DNA from: Ichthyophis bannanicus | Lineage: Eukaryota; Chordata; Amphibia; Gymnophiona; Ichthyophiidae | Direction: 5' to 3' | Assembly: GCA_033557465.1 (NCBI GenBank) | Contig: JAWIIG010000025.1 | Span: forward strand, 8,291,001 to 8,355,000 | Length of the DNA: 64,000 nt | Part shown: positions 29,716 through 41,587 of the stretch, piece after piece | Numbering within the stretch: position 1 is the stretch's first letter | Layout: each line of letters opens with the position of its first letter | Notes under the pieces: model-generated | Seen by the model: only the letters and a program-made list of their open reading frames with translations | What the model was told of the DNA's origin: nothing | Databases searched by the model: none | Program-made: the position numbers and the translations under genes

Positions 29716-30716
29716 AAGATATTCTTCTTGCTTCCAGGAAACCTTCCACAAGACGCTCTTATGCTTTCAAGTGGAAAATGTTTACCATATGGTGTTCGCA
29801 AAAGGCTCTTAACCCCCTTGCGATACCTCTGGAATCATTGCTGGAGTACCTCCTTCATTTATCCAATGCAGGTCTTAAGACTAATTCAGTAAGAGTCCAT
29901 TTGAGTGCTATTGCAACTTCCCTTAAGCCTCTAAATGGACAGCCTATTTCCTCTCATCCTCTTATAGCAACATTTATGAGAGGCCTTCTAACTAAGCCTC
30001 CCATTAGGCCACCACCGGTGGCATGGGACTTAAACCTGGTTCTTGGTCAGCTCATGAAGCCACCTTTCGAACCTTTAGCTATTACCTCCTTGAAATTTTT
30101 TTCTTGGAAGGTTATCTTTCTCATTGCAATCACATTAGCACGCCGCATTAGTGAGTTGCAAGCGCTAGTAGCTGATCCACCTTATACAAGGTTCCATCAT
30201 GACAGGGTAGTCCTTAGGACTCATCCACACTTTATGCCAAAGGTGATCTCGCCTTTTCATCTGAACCAAGCGGTCTACCTACCGGTGTTTTTTCCAAGGC
30301 CTCATGCATCAAATGCAGAGAGGAATCTTCATACCTTGGACTGTAAAAGAGCTTTAGCTTTTTACTTACAAAAAACACAGCAACATAGAAAGTCCTCTCA
30401 ACTCTTTGTTGCTTTTGATCCTACTCATTTGGGACTTCCAGTCTCCAAGAGAGCACTGTCTAACTGGATTGCTCAGTGTACTTCCTTCGCCTATTAGAGT
30501 AAGAACCTTTCTCTGGAGGGCCATGTCACAGCTCACAATGTGAGAACCATGGCAGCCTCAATGACTCATCTGCACTCTGTGTCTATCGATGACATCTGTC
30601 GAGCAGCCACTTGGGCCTTGGTTCATACCTTTACAGCCCATTACTGCTTGGACAAGGACTCCCGCAGGGATGCCTTGTTTGGTCAGGCTGTTCTCAAACA
30701 CCTGTTCCATACCTAA
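29664..30716 (+). pseudogene. DIRS-A tyrosine recombinase of A2, one stop
   Basis: Open from the pol overlap with VKDILLASRKPSTRRSYAFKW and TLARRISELQ (Arg I). TAG at 30495-30497 (TSFAY*) precedes the HxxR (TAHNVRTMA) and Tyr (FTAHYCL) motifs, which stay in frame to the TAA at 30714. Without readthrough the product would lack His, the second Arg and Tyr. Confidence 0.85.
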
Positions 30717-30826
30717 TCAACTTCTACCCACCATCCCTGGTAGGATGCCAGAGATCCATGGGGGGAAATGGAGCCCTCTTCAGGGACACACAACTTCTGG
30801 GGTCTCTCCCTGGCACCTAAAGCTAG

Positions 30827-31214
30827 GGAGTCCGCATATGTGATGACTACATTCCTGCTTGTTCCTGGAGATAGCATAGTTACTCACCTGTAACAGGTGA
30901 TCTCCGGGAACAGCAGGAATTTAGTCTTCACAACCCACCCACCTCCCCTAGGAGTTGTATCTCTCTATCTATCTCTATCTCTTTTTTCCTTTCCCTCTCT
31001 CTCTCTTTGTCTCAGCTTTAAAACAACTGGAGAGAGGCAGTTGGAAAAGGCGGGAAGGTAGCACGCAGGCGCTGTGGGATGTTCCCAAAGGCTTTCTGAG
31101 TGGACCCTGGGGAGCATCCCTGCGCAGGCTCAGTCGGTACCGACGATACCCATATGTGAGGACTAAATTCATGCTGTTCCCGGAGATCACCTGTTACAGG
31201 TGAGTAACTATGCT
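30827..31214 (+). repeat. ICR (30827-30935) and right ITR (31025-31214) of A2
   Basis: ICR: GCATATGTGATGACTACATT...TAGCATAGTTACTCACC. Right ITR: GGCGGGAAGGTAGCACGCAG, then CAGTCGGTACCGACG, then CACCTGTTACAGGTGAGTAACTATGCT. A TCTA/CT-rich spacer lies between them. Confidence 0.83.
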
Positions 31215-31625
31215 TTCTCCAGAAACAAGCAGGAAGTCCGTTCTCATATATGGGTGACAGCACTGAGAGAGCCCTCATGGAAGCATCCCCCAGCTTTAAA
31301 AATAAGGCTTTGGGAGATGCCACCACACATGCGTGGTCCCCTTCCACCCAAGAGTGCCATCTTGCTCAGTCTCCTTTTTTCCACAGAGCTCTTCAGACAT
31401 TGTCTGGTTTGTCCCTCAAAAAAGTTGATTTTTCTCTCTCCAAGTTTCTCACACACCTCCGGTATTGCACCGGTACTCTTCCTGCCTACTGACCTCTGTG
31501 CCCCTGCATCGGGTTCAGTTTATTTTTTGTAGTCATTCTTTTCTTTTTCTGGCGCCCTTCTACCTTTTTTTCCCCCTCTGGCAGCCCGGAGAGTCTTCGA
31601 CCTCGCAAGGGTACTTTTTTCCCCC

Positions 31626-32130
31626 ATGGCAACCAGTGGCTTTAAGAAGTGTGATAGGTGCTCTAAAATTGTCTGACAAACATACGCGACTGCTGTCTCT
31701 GCTGCCTTGGGTCAGACCATGATCCGGCAGCCTGCGGTTTCTGCAAGAGGATGTCCAGCAAGGCCCTCAAGAGCCGCTAGCAGCAGCACGATAAGGTTCC
31801 CTCCCCCCCCCCCCCCCATGAGTCCCCGATGCCTCTGAAGGGCCAGGGCCTCGTCTGAGGCCCGAGATCCCAGGCGGAACCCTCCGAACCTGAGCCCTGT
31901 CGTGGATCCTCAGAAAAGGGGGTCTCACTCAAGGGAACCCAGGAAGAAAAAACAACCCTTGAAGGTGGTGTCCTGAGGAAGGGATCTGCTTACTGAAACT
32001 ACCCACCTTATCAGGCTCCCCAGCTCACCAACAGGGTCAGCAGGCCAAGGGACATGGGCATGGCTTGCGTAAGCAGAAGGCTCCAAAACCCCAGGCATCG
32101 GCCCCGGCCCAGCCATGGGGGAGCTTTTGA
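31626..32130 (+). pseudogene. DIRS-D gag remnant
   Basis: ATG 31626 starts MATSGFKKCDRCSKIV followed by TGA. CLGSDHDPAACGFC and the KRMSSKALKS block follow in other frames, then Ser/Pro-rich text broken by a C14 tract at 31804-31817. Most of the central and conserved C-terminal gag is deleted near 31980. Only the Gln-rich tail and the terminal AGC TTT TGA C junction remain. Confidence 0.75.
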
Positions 32131-34040
32131 CTCCTTGAGCATAGCCTCTCTACCCCAAGGAGATCAGCCCACAGCGGGATATCTGGCCCTCTATGCCCAG
32201 AGGTGGATGTCCATCACCACTAATTACTGGGCACTTTGGGTGGTCAGGGAGTGTTTCCTCCTCAATCTGACTCGAACACCTCCCCCTTATTTCCTGGGAG
32301 AGCCAGTCAGGTCTTCCTTCCACCAGGACCACCTTCTGAAGGAGTTGGCAGGTCTTCTCGAGGACAAAGCGGTGGAACCAGTGCCCCACCATCTCAAGGG
32401 CAAGGGGTTCTACTCCAGGTACTTCCTTGTACCAAAAAGGACAGGGGGTCTAGGGCCCATCCTCTTCGACCTGTGCAACCTCAACAAATTCCTGCTGTGG
32501 GAAAAGTTCATGATGCTCTCCCTTGGAACATTGCTGCCGTACCTCCAGCAGGGAGACTGGCTGTGCTCCTTAGACCTCAAGGATGCGCTTACCCACATCC
32601 TTATCCACCCCAACCACAGGCAGTACCTGTGGTTCGTAGTGGGGGGGGGGGGCATGCATTTTTGGTACAGGGTGCTCCCCTTTGGTCTAGTCTCTGCCCC
32701 AAGAGTTTTCACAAAATGCCTGGCAGTCGTAGCTGCCTTCCTTCGGCTCCAGGGGGTCTTCATCTTTCTCTTCCTGGACAACTGGTTCATAAAGGGAGGC
32801 ACGGCCTCAGAGGTGCAGCAGGCCCCCCACATGCACCATCCAGCTCCTACAGCATTTGGGTTTTGTCATAAACTACCCCAAGTTTCACCTCCTTCCGACA
32901 CAGTGTCTGGAGTTCATTGGGACAAAGATGGACACTCTCCAATCGAAGGTTTTTTTGCCCAGGGACTGAGTCAATCGTCTCGGTGCTCTGGCTCAGGATG
33001 TGCGGTGCTGTCCTTCAGTGCCCGCTTGGCTGCTTCTGCGCCTGCTTGGATACATGGCCTCCACGGTCCATGTCACCCCAGACGCTCACCTCCACATGAG
33101 GGCAGTGCAGTGGTGTCTCCGGGACCAGTGGTCTCAGGCCTCCAGCTGCCTACAGGACAGGGTTTCTGTAACTCGCCAATTGGCAGATTCCCTGGTCTGG
33201 TGGCAGTCTCCCCAGCATTTCAAGGTGGGCGTACCTTTTCAGACCCCAAGCCTCCTCCAATGTCTTCACCATGGACACCTCCCTGCTCGGCTGGGGAGTC
33301 CACTGTGGAGATTTTCACCCTCAGACAGCTGGTCATCAGACAAGAGCACCCAGCAGATCAATCTCTTGGAGCTCCAAGCCATACACCTATCCCTGAGGGT
33401 TTCCTGTCACCACCTGTCGTCAGCCAGTTCTTGTCCAGATGGACAACCAGATGACAATGTTCTACGTGAACAGACAAGGGGGCATGGGGTCTCGTACCCT
33501 TTGTCAGGAGGCTCTAGCCCTCTGCTCATATGCAATCTGCAGGTTATCCTCCTGCGGGCAGTGTACCTGCCCGGTCAGGACAACCAGCTGGCTGACAGGC
33601 TCAGCAGAGTTCTCCAGCTACATGAGTGGCAGTTGAACCCCAGGGTAGCCAGTTGGCTTTTCTGGCTCTGGGGAGAACCCTTGATGAACCTGTTTGCCAT
33701 TCCTGAGAACTTTCAGTTGCCCCGCTTCTGCTCTCGACAGGCCCATCACTCCAGGGTGGCAGCGCAAACGTTCCCGGCCTTATGGTCAGAAGGCCTCATG
33801 TATGCCTTCCCTCCTACCCTGATGATCGCTAGGACCTTGTTCAGGACCCTCCACGATAGGGCCTCTCTCATCCTGATAGCTCCTCGGTGGCCCAAACAAC
33901 CGTGCTTCCTGCTGCTGCTACAGTTGACGGACACCCCCATCCCCTTGAGGACTGCCCCGGGACTCCTATTTCAGGAGGAGGGCGCTCTCCACCCCAGTCT
34001 TGGGTCCCTGTTGCTAACAGCATGGCTGCTGAGAGGGTGA
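32129..34040 (+). pseudogene. DIRS-D pol, active site mutated
   Basis: Starts FDSLSIASLPQG. RT shows YFLVPKRTGG and LDLKDALTH. An insertion at a G10 tract lies near 32641 (FVVGGGG). The catalytic motif YLDD reads FLDN, so the second Asp is lost. It frameshifts near 32810 and again around 33200-33420. RNase H DNQMTMFYVNRQGG and the methylase-like NLFAIPENFQLPRFCSR, AFPPTLMI are recognisable. It ends LLTAWLLRG at TGA 34038-34040. Confidence 0.82.
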
Positions 34041-35030
34041 CTCTGGCCTCCTTCAACCTTCCGGTTGAAGTGAAGGACATCCTGTTAGCCTGTCGCAGGG
34101 CCTCTATTAGGAAGGCTTACACCCTTAAATGGCACAAGCTCTCTGGTACGCTGCGGTGTTACAGTACCTTCTCCACCTCTCCGTCTGGGCTCAAGTCTAA
34201 CTCCGTCCAGGTGCCACCTCAGTGCCTTGGCGGGCACCACCACCTGGTGGATGATAAGCACCTCTCAGTCCAGCCATTGGTGACCTGTTTTCCTTGGGGC
34301 CTGCTCTTACCAAAGCCCCTGGTTCACCCTCTGGCAACAGAATGGGACCTCAATATGGTGTTGGGGCAGCTCACTCACCCGCCCTTTGAACCTCTAGCTA
34401 CCTGCCAACTCCACTACCTCGCTTGGAAGGTGGCTTCTGTGGTCACGCTTGCCTCTGCTTGCGAGTTAGCGAGCTTCAGTCCCTTGTGGCGAAGGCACTT
34501 TATACCAGGTTCTACAAGAACAGAGTGGTGCTTCGCACGCACCCCAAATTGCTGCTGAAGGTATTGTTGCCCTTCCATCTTAACCAGGAAGTGGTGTTCC
34601 CAACCTCCTTTCCAAGAACTGACTCCACTTGGGCGGAGATGGTACTTCACACTTTGGACTGTAAGAGGGCTTTGTCCTTCTATATCCAATGCACTTGGGG
34701 CCACTGCAGAGCTTCTCAGCTTTTCATCTCCTATGACCCCAGTAGGCTGGGGGAGGCGGTGACCAAGCGTACGCTGTCCACATGGGTGACGGACTGTATC
34801 GCCCTTGCTTATGAGCAGGTGAGGTTCCCGCTGGATGGCTGCGTCACGGTGCATCATGTCAGGGCCATGGCGGCCTCGGTGGCAAACATGCACTCTGTCC
34901 TGATGGAGGACATCTGCCAGGCCGCCACCTGGTCTTCAGTCCTTACCTTCACAGCCCATTATTGCCTGGAAAAGAGTCCCAGCTGGACAGTCTTCAGCCA
35001 GGCTGTGCTTCGTAACCTTTTCAAGGTTAG
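34022..35030 (+). pseudogene. DIRS-D tyrosine recombinase, broken
   Basis: An ATG at 34022 begins MAAERVTLASFNLPVEVKD, overlapping the pol stop by 19 bases; this is the only copy here where the YR overlap contains an ATG. There is a deletion near 34145 (SGTLRCYS), then a frameshift near 34460 in the Arg I region (ASACELAS versus RVSELQ). HxxR (TVHHVRAMA) and FTAHYCLE are kept. The stop is lost (AAGGTTAGG), so the frame runs on to 35262. Confidence 0.8.
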
Positions 35031-35268
35031 GCAACTCCTGTCTTCTGACCCTTCTGTGTTCAGGCTACCGAAGTGCTGGTTCCATCAGACGCAAGGGTCC
35101 TACTGTGGTCTGTGGGCACAGACTCAATTTCTGCTGCTTGCTGCTCCCCTTGAGGGAGCCCTGTTTTGCTATGGGCTTGCGGTAGCCTGTAGCTGCGGAG
35201 TCCCATATGTGAGAACTGACTTCCTGCTTGTTCCCGGAGAAAGCGTAGTTACTCACCTGTAACAGATG

Positions 35269-36153
35269 ATCTCCAGGAACAAGCAGGAATGTAGTCTTCA
35301 AATATGGGTATCGTCTGTACCGACGGAGCCTGCGCAGGAACGCTCCCCAGCGTCCAATAGGAATGCTTTTGGGAGCATCCCTCAGCACATGCGCGCTGGC
35401 TTCCCGCCTTTCCACCTGTCCCTCTTCAGTTTGTTTTCCACGGAGCCGACAGGACACATACCCTGTCACCGCAGAAAAAATCTTCTTTAAACTTGTTTTC
35501 TTGTGGTCGTGCCTGCCTCTGCACGACACCAGTACCACCGGTTCTTTCTTTTCTTTAAAAAAAAAAAAAAAAAAAAAAATCTATTTTTGAGCTGCTTCTC
35601 TTCAGAAACGTTTTCTTTTGGTGCTAGGTGCCATTTTGGGCATTAGGCCCCATTTTTCCCAAAAGATGGAAAAACCAGCTAGTGGTTTTAAAAAAATATA
35701 CACTAAATGTGGTGGTACCATCTCCGTCACCGATACCCATGACTGGTATCTGAAATGTTTAGGCCCTGACCATTCTCCATCTGAGTGTTCCTCCTCTATG
35801 GGGATGACTAAAAGAGGAAGACCGATGGTACCAGCCCTGGTGGGAATCCTTCCCATGCTGACTTTGTCTGGCATCGACAGATCGGTATCGGACCAGTTCG
35901 GTACTGACTTTGATCGATACCGAGACCGTGCTTTGCATGAACATCGGGATCAGATATTTAGAATCGTCCGATTCCGATGAGACTGATAATTCTGCCGGTA
36001 CCAGAGTATTTCTCCCGGAAGACTCCTCTTCTCCCCATTGTAGAATGTCTCCTCCTGAAGACATGTCTTTTCAGGATTTTATTTGTGATGTGGCCCAAGG
36101 CCTTTCAATCACGGTAGCTCCTGAAAAAGAACCTAGAGCAAAGGAATTGGAAA
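35269..36153 (+). mobile_element. DIRS element A3, 5' part
   Basis: Left ITR (ATCTCCAGGAACAAGCAGG... about 35269-35440), leader with an A20 tract at 35560-35579, and the first part of gag. It inserted in the ICR of D2 and is cut at GGAAA/TTCTCC by B3. Confidence 0.87.
35666..36153 (+). pseudogene. DIRS-A gag of A3, first segment
   Basis: ATG 35666 starts MEKPASGFKKIYTKCGG; the first Cys is lost through an inserted codon. CLGPDH is present but CxxC is reduced to CSSS. A deletion near 35820 joins the zinc region to the Pro-rich middle. A frameshift near 35940 precedes MSPPEDMSFQDF. It stops at ELEIL where B3 is inserted, and continues at 37744. Confidence 0.8.
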
Positions 36154-36474
36154 TTCTCCAGGATCAAGCAGGAAGTCAGTCCTCTCATATGGGTGACGTC
36201 GGCGCCGACGGAGCCCTCATGTGGAGCATTTCCCCTGCTTTCAAAGAAAGCCTTTGGGAATTGGAGCACGCATGCGCGGTCCCCTTCCCGCCCAAGGGTG
36301 CCATCTTGCTCAGTCGTCTTTTTTCCGCGGAGCCCGACGGACGTAGTTCATTTTTCCCCGAGGAAAAAGTTGATTTCCCTGTTTGTTCTTTTTCTACTTC
36401 GGTTCGACGCCGGATCCTTTTCCCGCCTTGGCCCAATACGCCGGTATCGAGTCCACTCTCTCTTTTTCAGTTTT

Positions 36475-37293
36475 TGGTGCTCTCTCAGCACACCACTCTC
36501 CGGTGGATGGGAGGCTTCTTTCCAACCACCCTTTGGTGGCTCGTTTTCTCAGAGGCCTCCTCCTGCTTTAAGCCTCCTTTGCGTCCACCAGCCCCTGAGT
36601 GGGATCTGAATGTGGTCTTACAGCGGATTACTTGTCCGCCATTTGAACCTATGGCTACCTGCCCTCTCTGTTTTCTCTCCTGGAAAACCTTGTTTCTGGT
36701 AGCTCTTACCTCTGCTAGGCGAGTGAGTGAACTTCAGGCACTAGTGTCTGATCCTCCTTACACTAGGTTCTACAGGAATAGGGTAGTCTTATGGACTCAC
36801 CCGAAGTTTCTCCCTAAGGTTGTCTCCCCTTTTCACCTCAATCAGGAGGTGGTTCTTCCGACCTTCTTTCCCAGGCCGCATGCCAACCGGGCTTAGATAG
36901 TCCTGCATACCCTGGACTGTAGGAGGGCGTTGTCCTTCTACCTTGACCGTACGCGGGAGCATCGGAGGGCTGTTCAGCTCTTCGTTTCTTTTGACCCCAA
37001 TAAGTTGGGGTTACCTGTCTCCAAGCGTACTTTATCCATATGGGTCACTGACTATATCGCCTGGGCTTATGGGGCAGCCGGCCTCTCGTTAGAGGGTCGA
37101 GTCATGGCTCATCGTGTCAGGGCGAAGGCTGCATCAGTGGCTCATCCTCCGCTTTGTTCCGTTGGCAGACATCTGCCGGGCTGCTACTTGGTCTTCAAGC
37201 CAGACTTTTGCGGCCCATTACTGCCTTGAGAGGGAGTCCCGCGGGGACAGTGCTTTCGGACAGGCAGTGCTCCATAATCTTTTTGGGGTTTAG
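36475..37293 (+). pseudogene. DIRS-B tyrosine recombinase of B3, C-terminal two thirds
   Basis: Begins within ALSAHHSPVDGRLL and retains TSARRVSELQ. TAG at 36894-36896 (ANRA*) breaks it. KRTLSIWVTDYIAW and MAHRVRAKA (HxxR) follow, then a frameshift near 37145 before the Tyr motif. It ends NLFGV. Confidence 0.82.
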
Positions 37294-37424
37294 GCAACTC
37301 CTACCCTCCGGCCTGGTGTTGGGCTACCGGTTGGGGGTGTTCTCAGAGAAGATTCCTTCCTTCAGTACTGACGAGTTAGAGGGAGCTCATTTTTTCCGCT
37401 TGAGGTCTCCGGTAGCCTTAAGCT

Positions 37425-37480
37425 GGAGAGTCCCATATGTAACAGGTGTTCTCCAGGAGCAGCAGGAATCAGTCCTCACA
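37425..37480 (+). repeat. Truncated ICR of B3
   Basis: Reads GTCCCATATGT then AACAGGTGTTCTCCAGGAGC. About 50 bp, including the circle-junction centre (GGTCCTGGAGAAAGCG...), are deleted. The deleted segment is bounded by TGT at both ends in intact copies, suggesting microhomology. Confidence 0.8.
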
Positions 37481-37743
37481 ACCCTCCCTCCTCCCCTTGG
37501 AGTTGCAGTCATATGATTTATTTTTGCTATTTTGCTGTCTTTTAGCTATGTCATCAGACTGAGCAAGATGGCACCCTTGGGCAGGAAGGGGACCGCGAAT
37601 GCGCGCTGCAATTCCCAAAGGCTTTCTTTGAAAGCCTGGGAAATGCTCCGCACTAGGGCTCCGTCGTTGCCGACGTCACCCATATGTGAGGACTGATTCC
37701 TGCTGCTCCTGGAGAACACCTGTTACAGGTGAGTAACTACTCT

Positions 37744-38622
37744 TTCTCCAGTACCCTAAGGCTCCCAAGGAGGCGGCCACTCTGCCCATTCATGAAATTC
37801 TTCATGATTTGATGCTCAGAATGTGGGAGACACCTTTGACCACATCTCCTCATTCTAGGAGACTCGATACCATGTATCGAGTTCCATCATGTCCTGGTTT
37901 TCAAAAGACTCAGCTGCCACCCCATTCAATGGTAGTGGAGTCAGCCATGCGTAGGATGAAAAGTGCAGAGAGACATGCATCCAATCCTCCAGGTCGTGAA
38001 TGCAGGACTCTTGACGCTTTTGGGCGTCAAACCTTTCAGGCTTCCATGCTTTCTGCTAGGATCAGCTCATATATTTTATATATGGGAATGTTCCTCAGAG
38101 GTCACAGGAGATTTGGAGCTTATGAGCCCTCTTCTCCCTGAGGACAAACGACAGGACTTTTGTCAAGCATGCTCAACATGTCTCCAAGTTTGTAAACCGT
38201 GCAGCCTTTGACTGCTTTGAATGCATCAGCAGAACCTCTGCTATTGCCATTGGTGCACGTTGGATTGCCTGGCTTCAGGCATCAGACTTGGAGATTTGGG
38301 TATAGGATAAATTGGGAAACATCCCTTGCACAGGAGAAAACCTCTTTGGCAAGAATTGGCAGGAGAAGGCTAATGAGATAGATACTGACAATATCACTTT
38401 AGATAGATGATCAAAATCTACAGCCACTCCAGCCAAAAAGAAACCCTATTAAAAAAAAACCCCTTTTTCAGCAAAAAGAGGAAGTTTTATCCGTCCTATA
38501 CCCAGCAAGGGCAATCTCAGGGTCAAGTTGCCCAGAAGGCTCAACAGCAATCCAGACAAAAGAAGCCAAAAGGCCTTAGAGCTCAACCAGCTCCACAGGC
38601 CCAGCCCCCTCAAGGGCTTTGA
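37744..38622 (+). pseudogene. DIRS-A gag of A3, second segment
   Basis: PKAPKEAATLPIHEIL, SRRLDTMYRV, SMVVESAMRRM and CRTLDAFGRQ are open to 38141, with frameshifts near 38100 and 38190. A TAG near 38303 and a TGA near 38408 follow, then the Lys/Gln-rich tail. It ends CAA GGG CTT TGA C at 38620-38622, the one junction with CTT rather than TTT. Confidence 0.82.
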
Positions 38623-40441
38623 CTCCTTCATAGAGAACTTAGCCTTCCTGCCTCTGAAAGGTCCAGAACCCCTAAACATTCCAGGCAGCTTGTGTCATTT
38701 TGCCAACAGATGGCACCAAATAACAGCAGAAAACTGGACTCTGTCCATTGTGGGAGAGGGTTACAAGCTTCATTTTCACAGTATGCCCCCTCCTACAGTC
38801 GTAAGACAGTTCAATTCCCAAATCTCTACAGGCAATCTACTGGATCAAGAGGTCTCAACACTCCTTGCTCAAGGAGCAATAGAGGAGGTGCCCATTCTTC
38901 AACAGGGTGCGGGGTTCTACTCCTCCTATTTTCTTATTCCAAAGAAAACAGGAGGACACAGACCCATTCTAGACCTCAGAGAATTGAACAAACATCTGTT
39001 CCGAGAAAAGTTCAAAATGGTTTCTCTGGGAACTCTTCTGCCATACCTTCAAAGTCAGGATTGGCTTTGTTCTCTAGATCTAAAGGATGCATATACTCAC
39101 ATTCTGATATGCATGACAGTAGTAGCTGCATTGTTGCGAACCCTGGGGATATTAGTCTTCCCTTACTTGGTGGACGACTGGCTCATTCTAGCCCCCACAG
39201 TTCCAGAAGCCATCTCTGCACTGTCTTGCACAATGCGAATCCAATACTTGGGATTGGTCATAAACCTCCCAAAATCCCAACTTGCTCCATCTCAGTCCCT
39301 AGAGTTCATAGGAACTCGTCTAGATACCAGACAGTCAAGGGCTTTTCTCCCACAACCCCGCTGTCTTCGTATAATGCAGCTAGCTTCTGAAGCAGCGGTG
39401 AAGTCCTACCTAACTGCTTGAGAACTACTTAAACTATTGGGACATATGGCATCCACGGTTCATGTGGTTCCCTACACTTGCCCTTCATATGCGAGCAGCC
39501 CAGTGGACCGTATCCACACAGTGGACACAGGCCACAGGACGTCTGTCGGACAAGATATCAAACTCACGACTGATCTTGTCCCTACAGTGGTGGCAATCAC
39601 TTGAAAATTTTCTAGTGGGGTCTCCTTTTCAGCAACCCCTATTCCAGGCCTCCCTAACAGATGCATCACAGGTGGGATGGGGAAGCACACCTGCATCATC
39701 TCTACCCAAGGTACCTGGACTCCACAGGAGGCTTGTCTTCACATAAACCTCCTGGAATTCAGAGCAATCTATTTAGCTCTTCGAGTATTCCATGCCCAGC
39801 TCAGCTACAAGACAGTCCTAGTCCAAATGGACGATCAAGTATCTATGTTCTACGTGAACAAGCAGGGGGGGGGGGGGGAACAGGCTCTCTGTCGTTATGC
39901 AATTAAGCTTTACGACTATGGGCCCTCGTCAGAGCATCAAATTCACCTTCTCATGGTATATCGTCCAGGCATTCAAAACCTTTGGGCAGACAAACTCAGC
40001 CGAGTACTGCTGCCTCACGAATGGTCTCTCCACCTAGACCAGGTGGCCAAGATATTTCAGATCTGGGGAGCCCCAGACATAGACCTATTTGCAAGTCCAC
40101 TGAATGCCAAACTTCCCCGGTTCTGTTCCAGGATTCCGGCTCAAAATTGCCAGGCAAGGGACGCCTTCCTTCTTCACTGGGGTCACGACTTCCTTTGTGC
40201 CTTCCCACCTATTCCCCTCATCCCCAAAACACTCTTCAAGCTTCAGAGAGACAGAGGTTGTATGATCCTCATATGCCACGGTGGCCACGCCAAACGTGGT
40301 ATCTCCTGCTTCTACATCTCTCTCAAGCTGCACCTCTGGAGTTAGTCTATGCTCCAGATTTCCTCTCTCAAGAGAATGGGATGCTATGGCACCCGAATAC
40401 CCAGTCCCCTGCATCTCAGGGCCTGGTTGCTGAAAGCTTAG
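38621..40441 (+). pseudogene. DIRS-A pol of A3, RT core deleted and YLDD split
   Basis: FDSFIENLAFLPL opens in +1. YFLIPKKTGGHRPILDLREL and LDLKDAYTHILI are followed at once by CMTVVAALLR. About 100 bp, including the VLPFGLASAPR block, are deleted near 39108. The catalytic motif reads YLVDD, an inserted codon. A TGA near 39419 and a frameshift near 39475 follow. The RNase H KQGG sits in a G12 tract (39867-39878). Methylase-like DLFASPLNAKLPRFCSR and AFPPIPLI remain. Confidence 0.84.
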
Positions 40442-41472
40442 ACCTTCAGGACCTCAACCTTTCCCAACAGGTAAAGGATATCCTTCAGGCTTCTAGAAAA
40501 CCTTCCACAAGATGCTCTTACACCTTCAAGTGGAAATGTTTTACTATATGGTGTTCACAGAAAGGGTTAAACCCCCTTATGATACCTTTGGAATCGATAC
40601 TAGTGTATTTACTTCATTTATCAAATTCTGGTTTAAAGGCCAATTCAGTAAGAGTCCATCTTAGTGCAATTGCAGCTTCCTATAAGCTTCTAAATGGACA
40701 AACAATTTCCTCTCATCCACTCATATCAAGATTTATGAGAGGTCTTCTATTAACAAAGCCTCCCATCAGGCCACCACCGGTGGCATGGGATTTAAACCTA
40801 GTTCTCGGGCAGCTTATGAAACTGCTTTTTGAACCTTTAGCCACTACAACCCTGAAGCTTTTGTCCTGGAAGGTCATCTTCCTGATTGCAATCACCTCTG
40901 CACGTCACATTAGTGAATTGCAAGCTTTAGTGGCTGATCCTCCTTATACTAGGTTTCACCATAAGGTTGTTCTCAGAACTCATCCACACTTTATGCCAAA
41001 GGTGGTTTCGCCTTTTCATTTAAATCAATTTATCTTCCTGTATTCTTTCCGAGACCTCATGCCCTCTAATGCAGAAAGGAACCTTCATACTTTGGATTGT
41101 AAAAGAGCCTTAGCCTTTTACCTACAAAGAACACAGCAACATAGAAAGTCTTCTCAACTTTTTATTGCCTTTGATTCTAGTCATTTGGGACTTCCAGTCT
41201 CCAAGAGAACTCTATCCAAATGGATTGCACAATGCATATCCTTTGCTTATGAGAATAAGAGTCTTCCTCTTCAAGGCCATGTCACAGCTCACAGTGTGAG
41301 AGCCATGGCAGCCTCTATGGCTAGCCTTCACTCTGTGTCTATTGATGACATTTGTCGAGCAGCCACCTTGGCTTCAGTACACACCTTTACAGCCCACTAC
41401 TGCCTAGATAAAGACTCCCGTCGGGATGCCTTCTTTGGCCAAGCTGTTATTCAAAATCTCTTTCAGACCTAA
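40423..41472 (+). pseudogene. DIRS-A tyrosine recombinase of A3: open frame, catalytic Arg to His
   Basis: The reading frame is uninterrupted (about 350 aa from CTG 40423, overlapping the pol stop). It keeps VKDILQASRKPSTRCSYTFKW, TAHSVRAMA and FTAHYCLDKD. Arg I, however, reads TSARHISELQ: the Arg directly before ISEL, which aligns with the catalytic Arg of YR enzymes, is His. ATLASVHTF also replaces ATWASVHTF. The coding frame looks intact but the enzyme is predicted inactive. Confidence 0.84.
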
Positions 41473-41587
41473 TTCAACTCCTACCCACCAACCCTGGTGG
41501 GATGCCAGAGATCCATGGGAGGAAGCATGGCCCACCTTACTGTATGTGGCAGCTTCCTGGGGCTATGTCCCTGGCATCTTCAGCTAG

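Larger units (their letters stand above)
28227..31214 (+). mobile_element. DIRS element A2, main 3' part
   Basis: Resumes inside RT after B2 and continues through the methylase-like region, YR, ICR (30827-30935) and right ITR (about 31025-31190) to the terminus GTGAGTAACTATGCT. D2 starts at the next base. Confidence 0.87.
31215..35268 (+). mobile_element. DIRS element D2, 5' part up to the ICR
   Basis: Left end TTCTCCAGAAACAAGCAGGAAG abuts the right end of A2. Contains left ITR, a gag remnant with a large internal deletion, pol, YR and the first half of the ICR (from about 35199). A3 interrupts it at 35268, after TAACAGATG; the second half resumes at 41947. D is related to B but clearly diverged. 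Confidence 0.85.
36154..37743 (+). mobile_element. B3, 1.6-kb deletion derivative of a family B DIRS, nested in A3 gag
   Basis: Left end TTCTCCAGGATCAAGCAGG, right end GAGTAACTACTCT. Left ITR and leader join directly to the middle of YR at about 36475 (TCAGTTTTTGGTGCTCTCTC), so gag, pol and the YR N-terminus are gone. Both ITRs are complete. The A3 gag is continuous across the insertion (ELEIL then QYPKAPKEAATLP). Confidence 0.88.

Noticed and set aside
31804..31817. Homopolymer runs (C14 here; C tracts at 23430, 51877 and 62045; G runs at 32641 and 39867) as regulatory slippery sites
   Set aside because: They sit at different places in each copy and coincide with disabling frameshifts; assembly or mutation slippage is more likely than programmed shifting.
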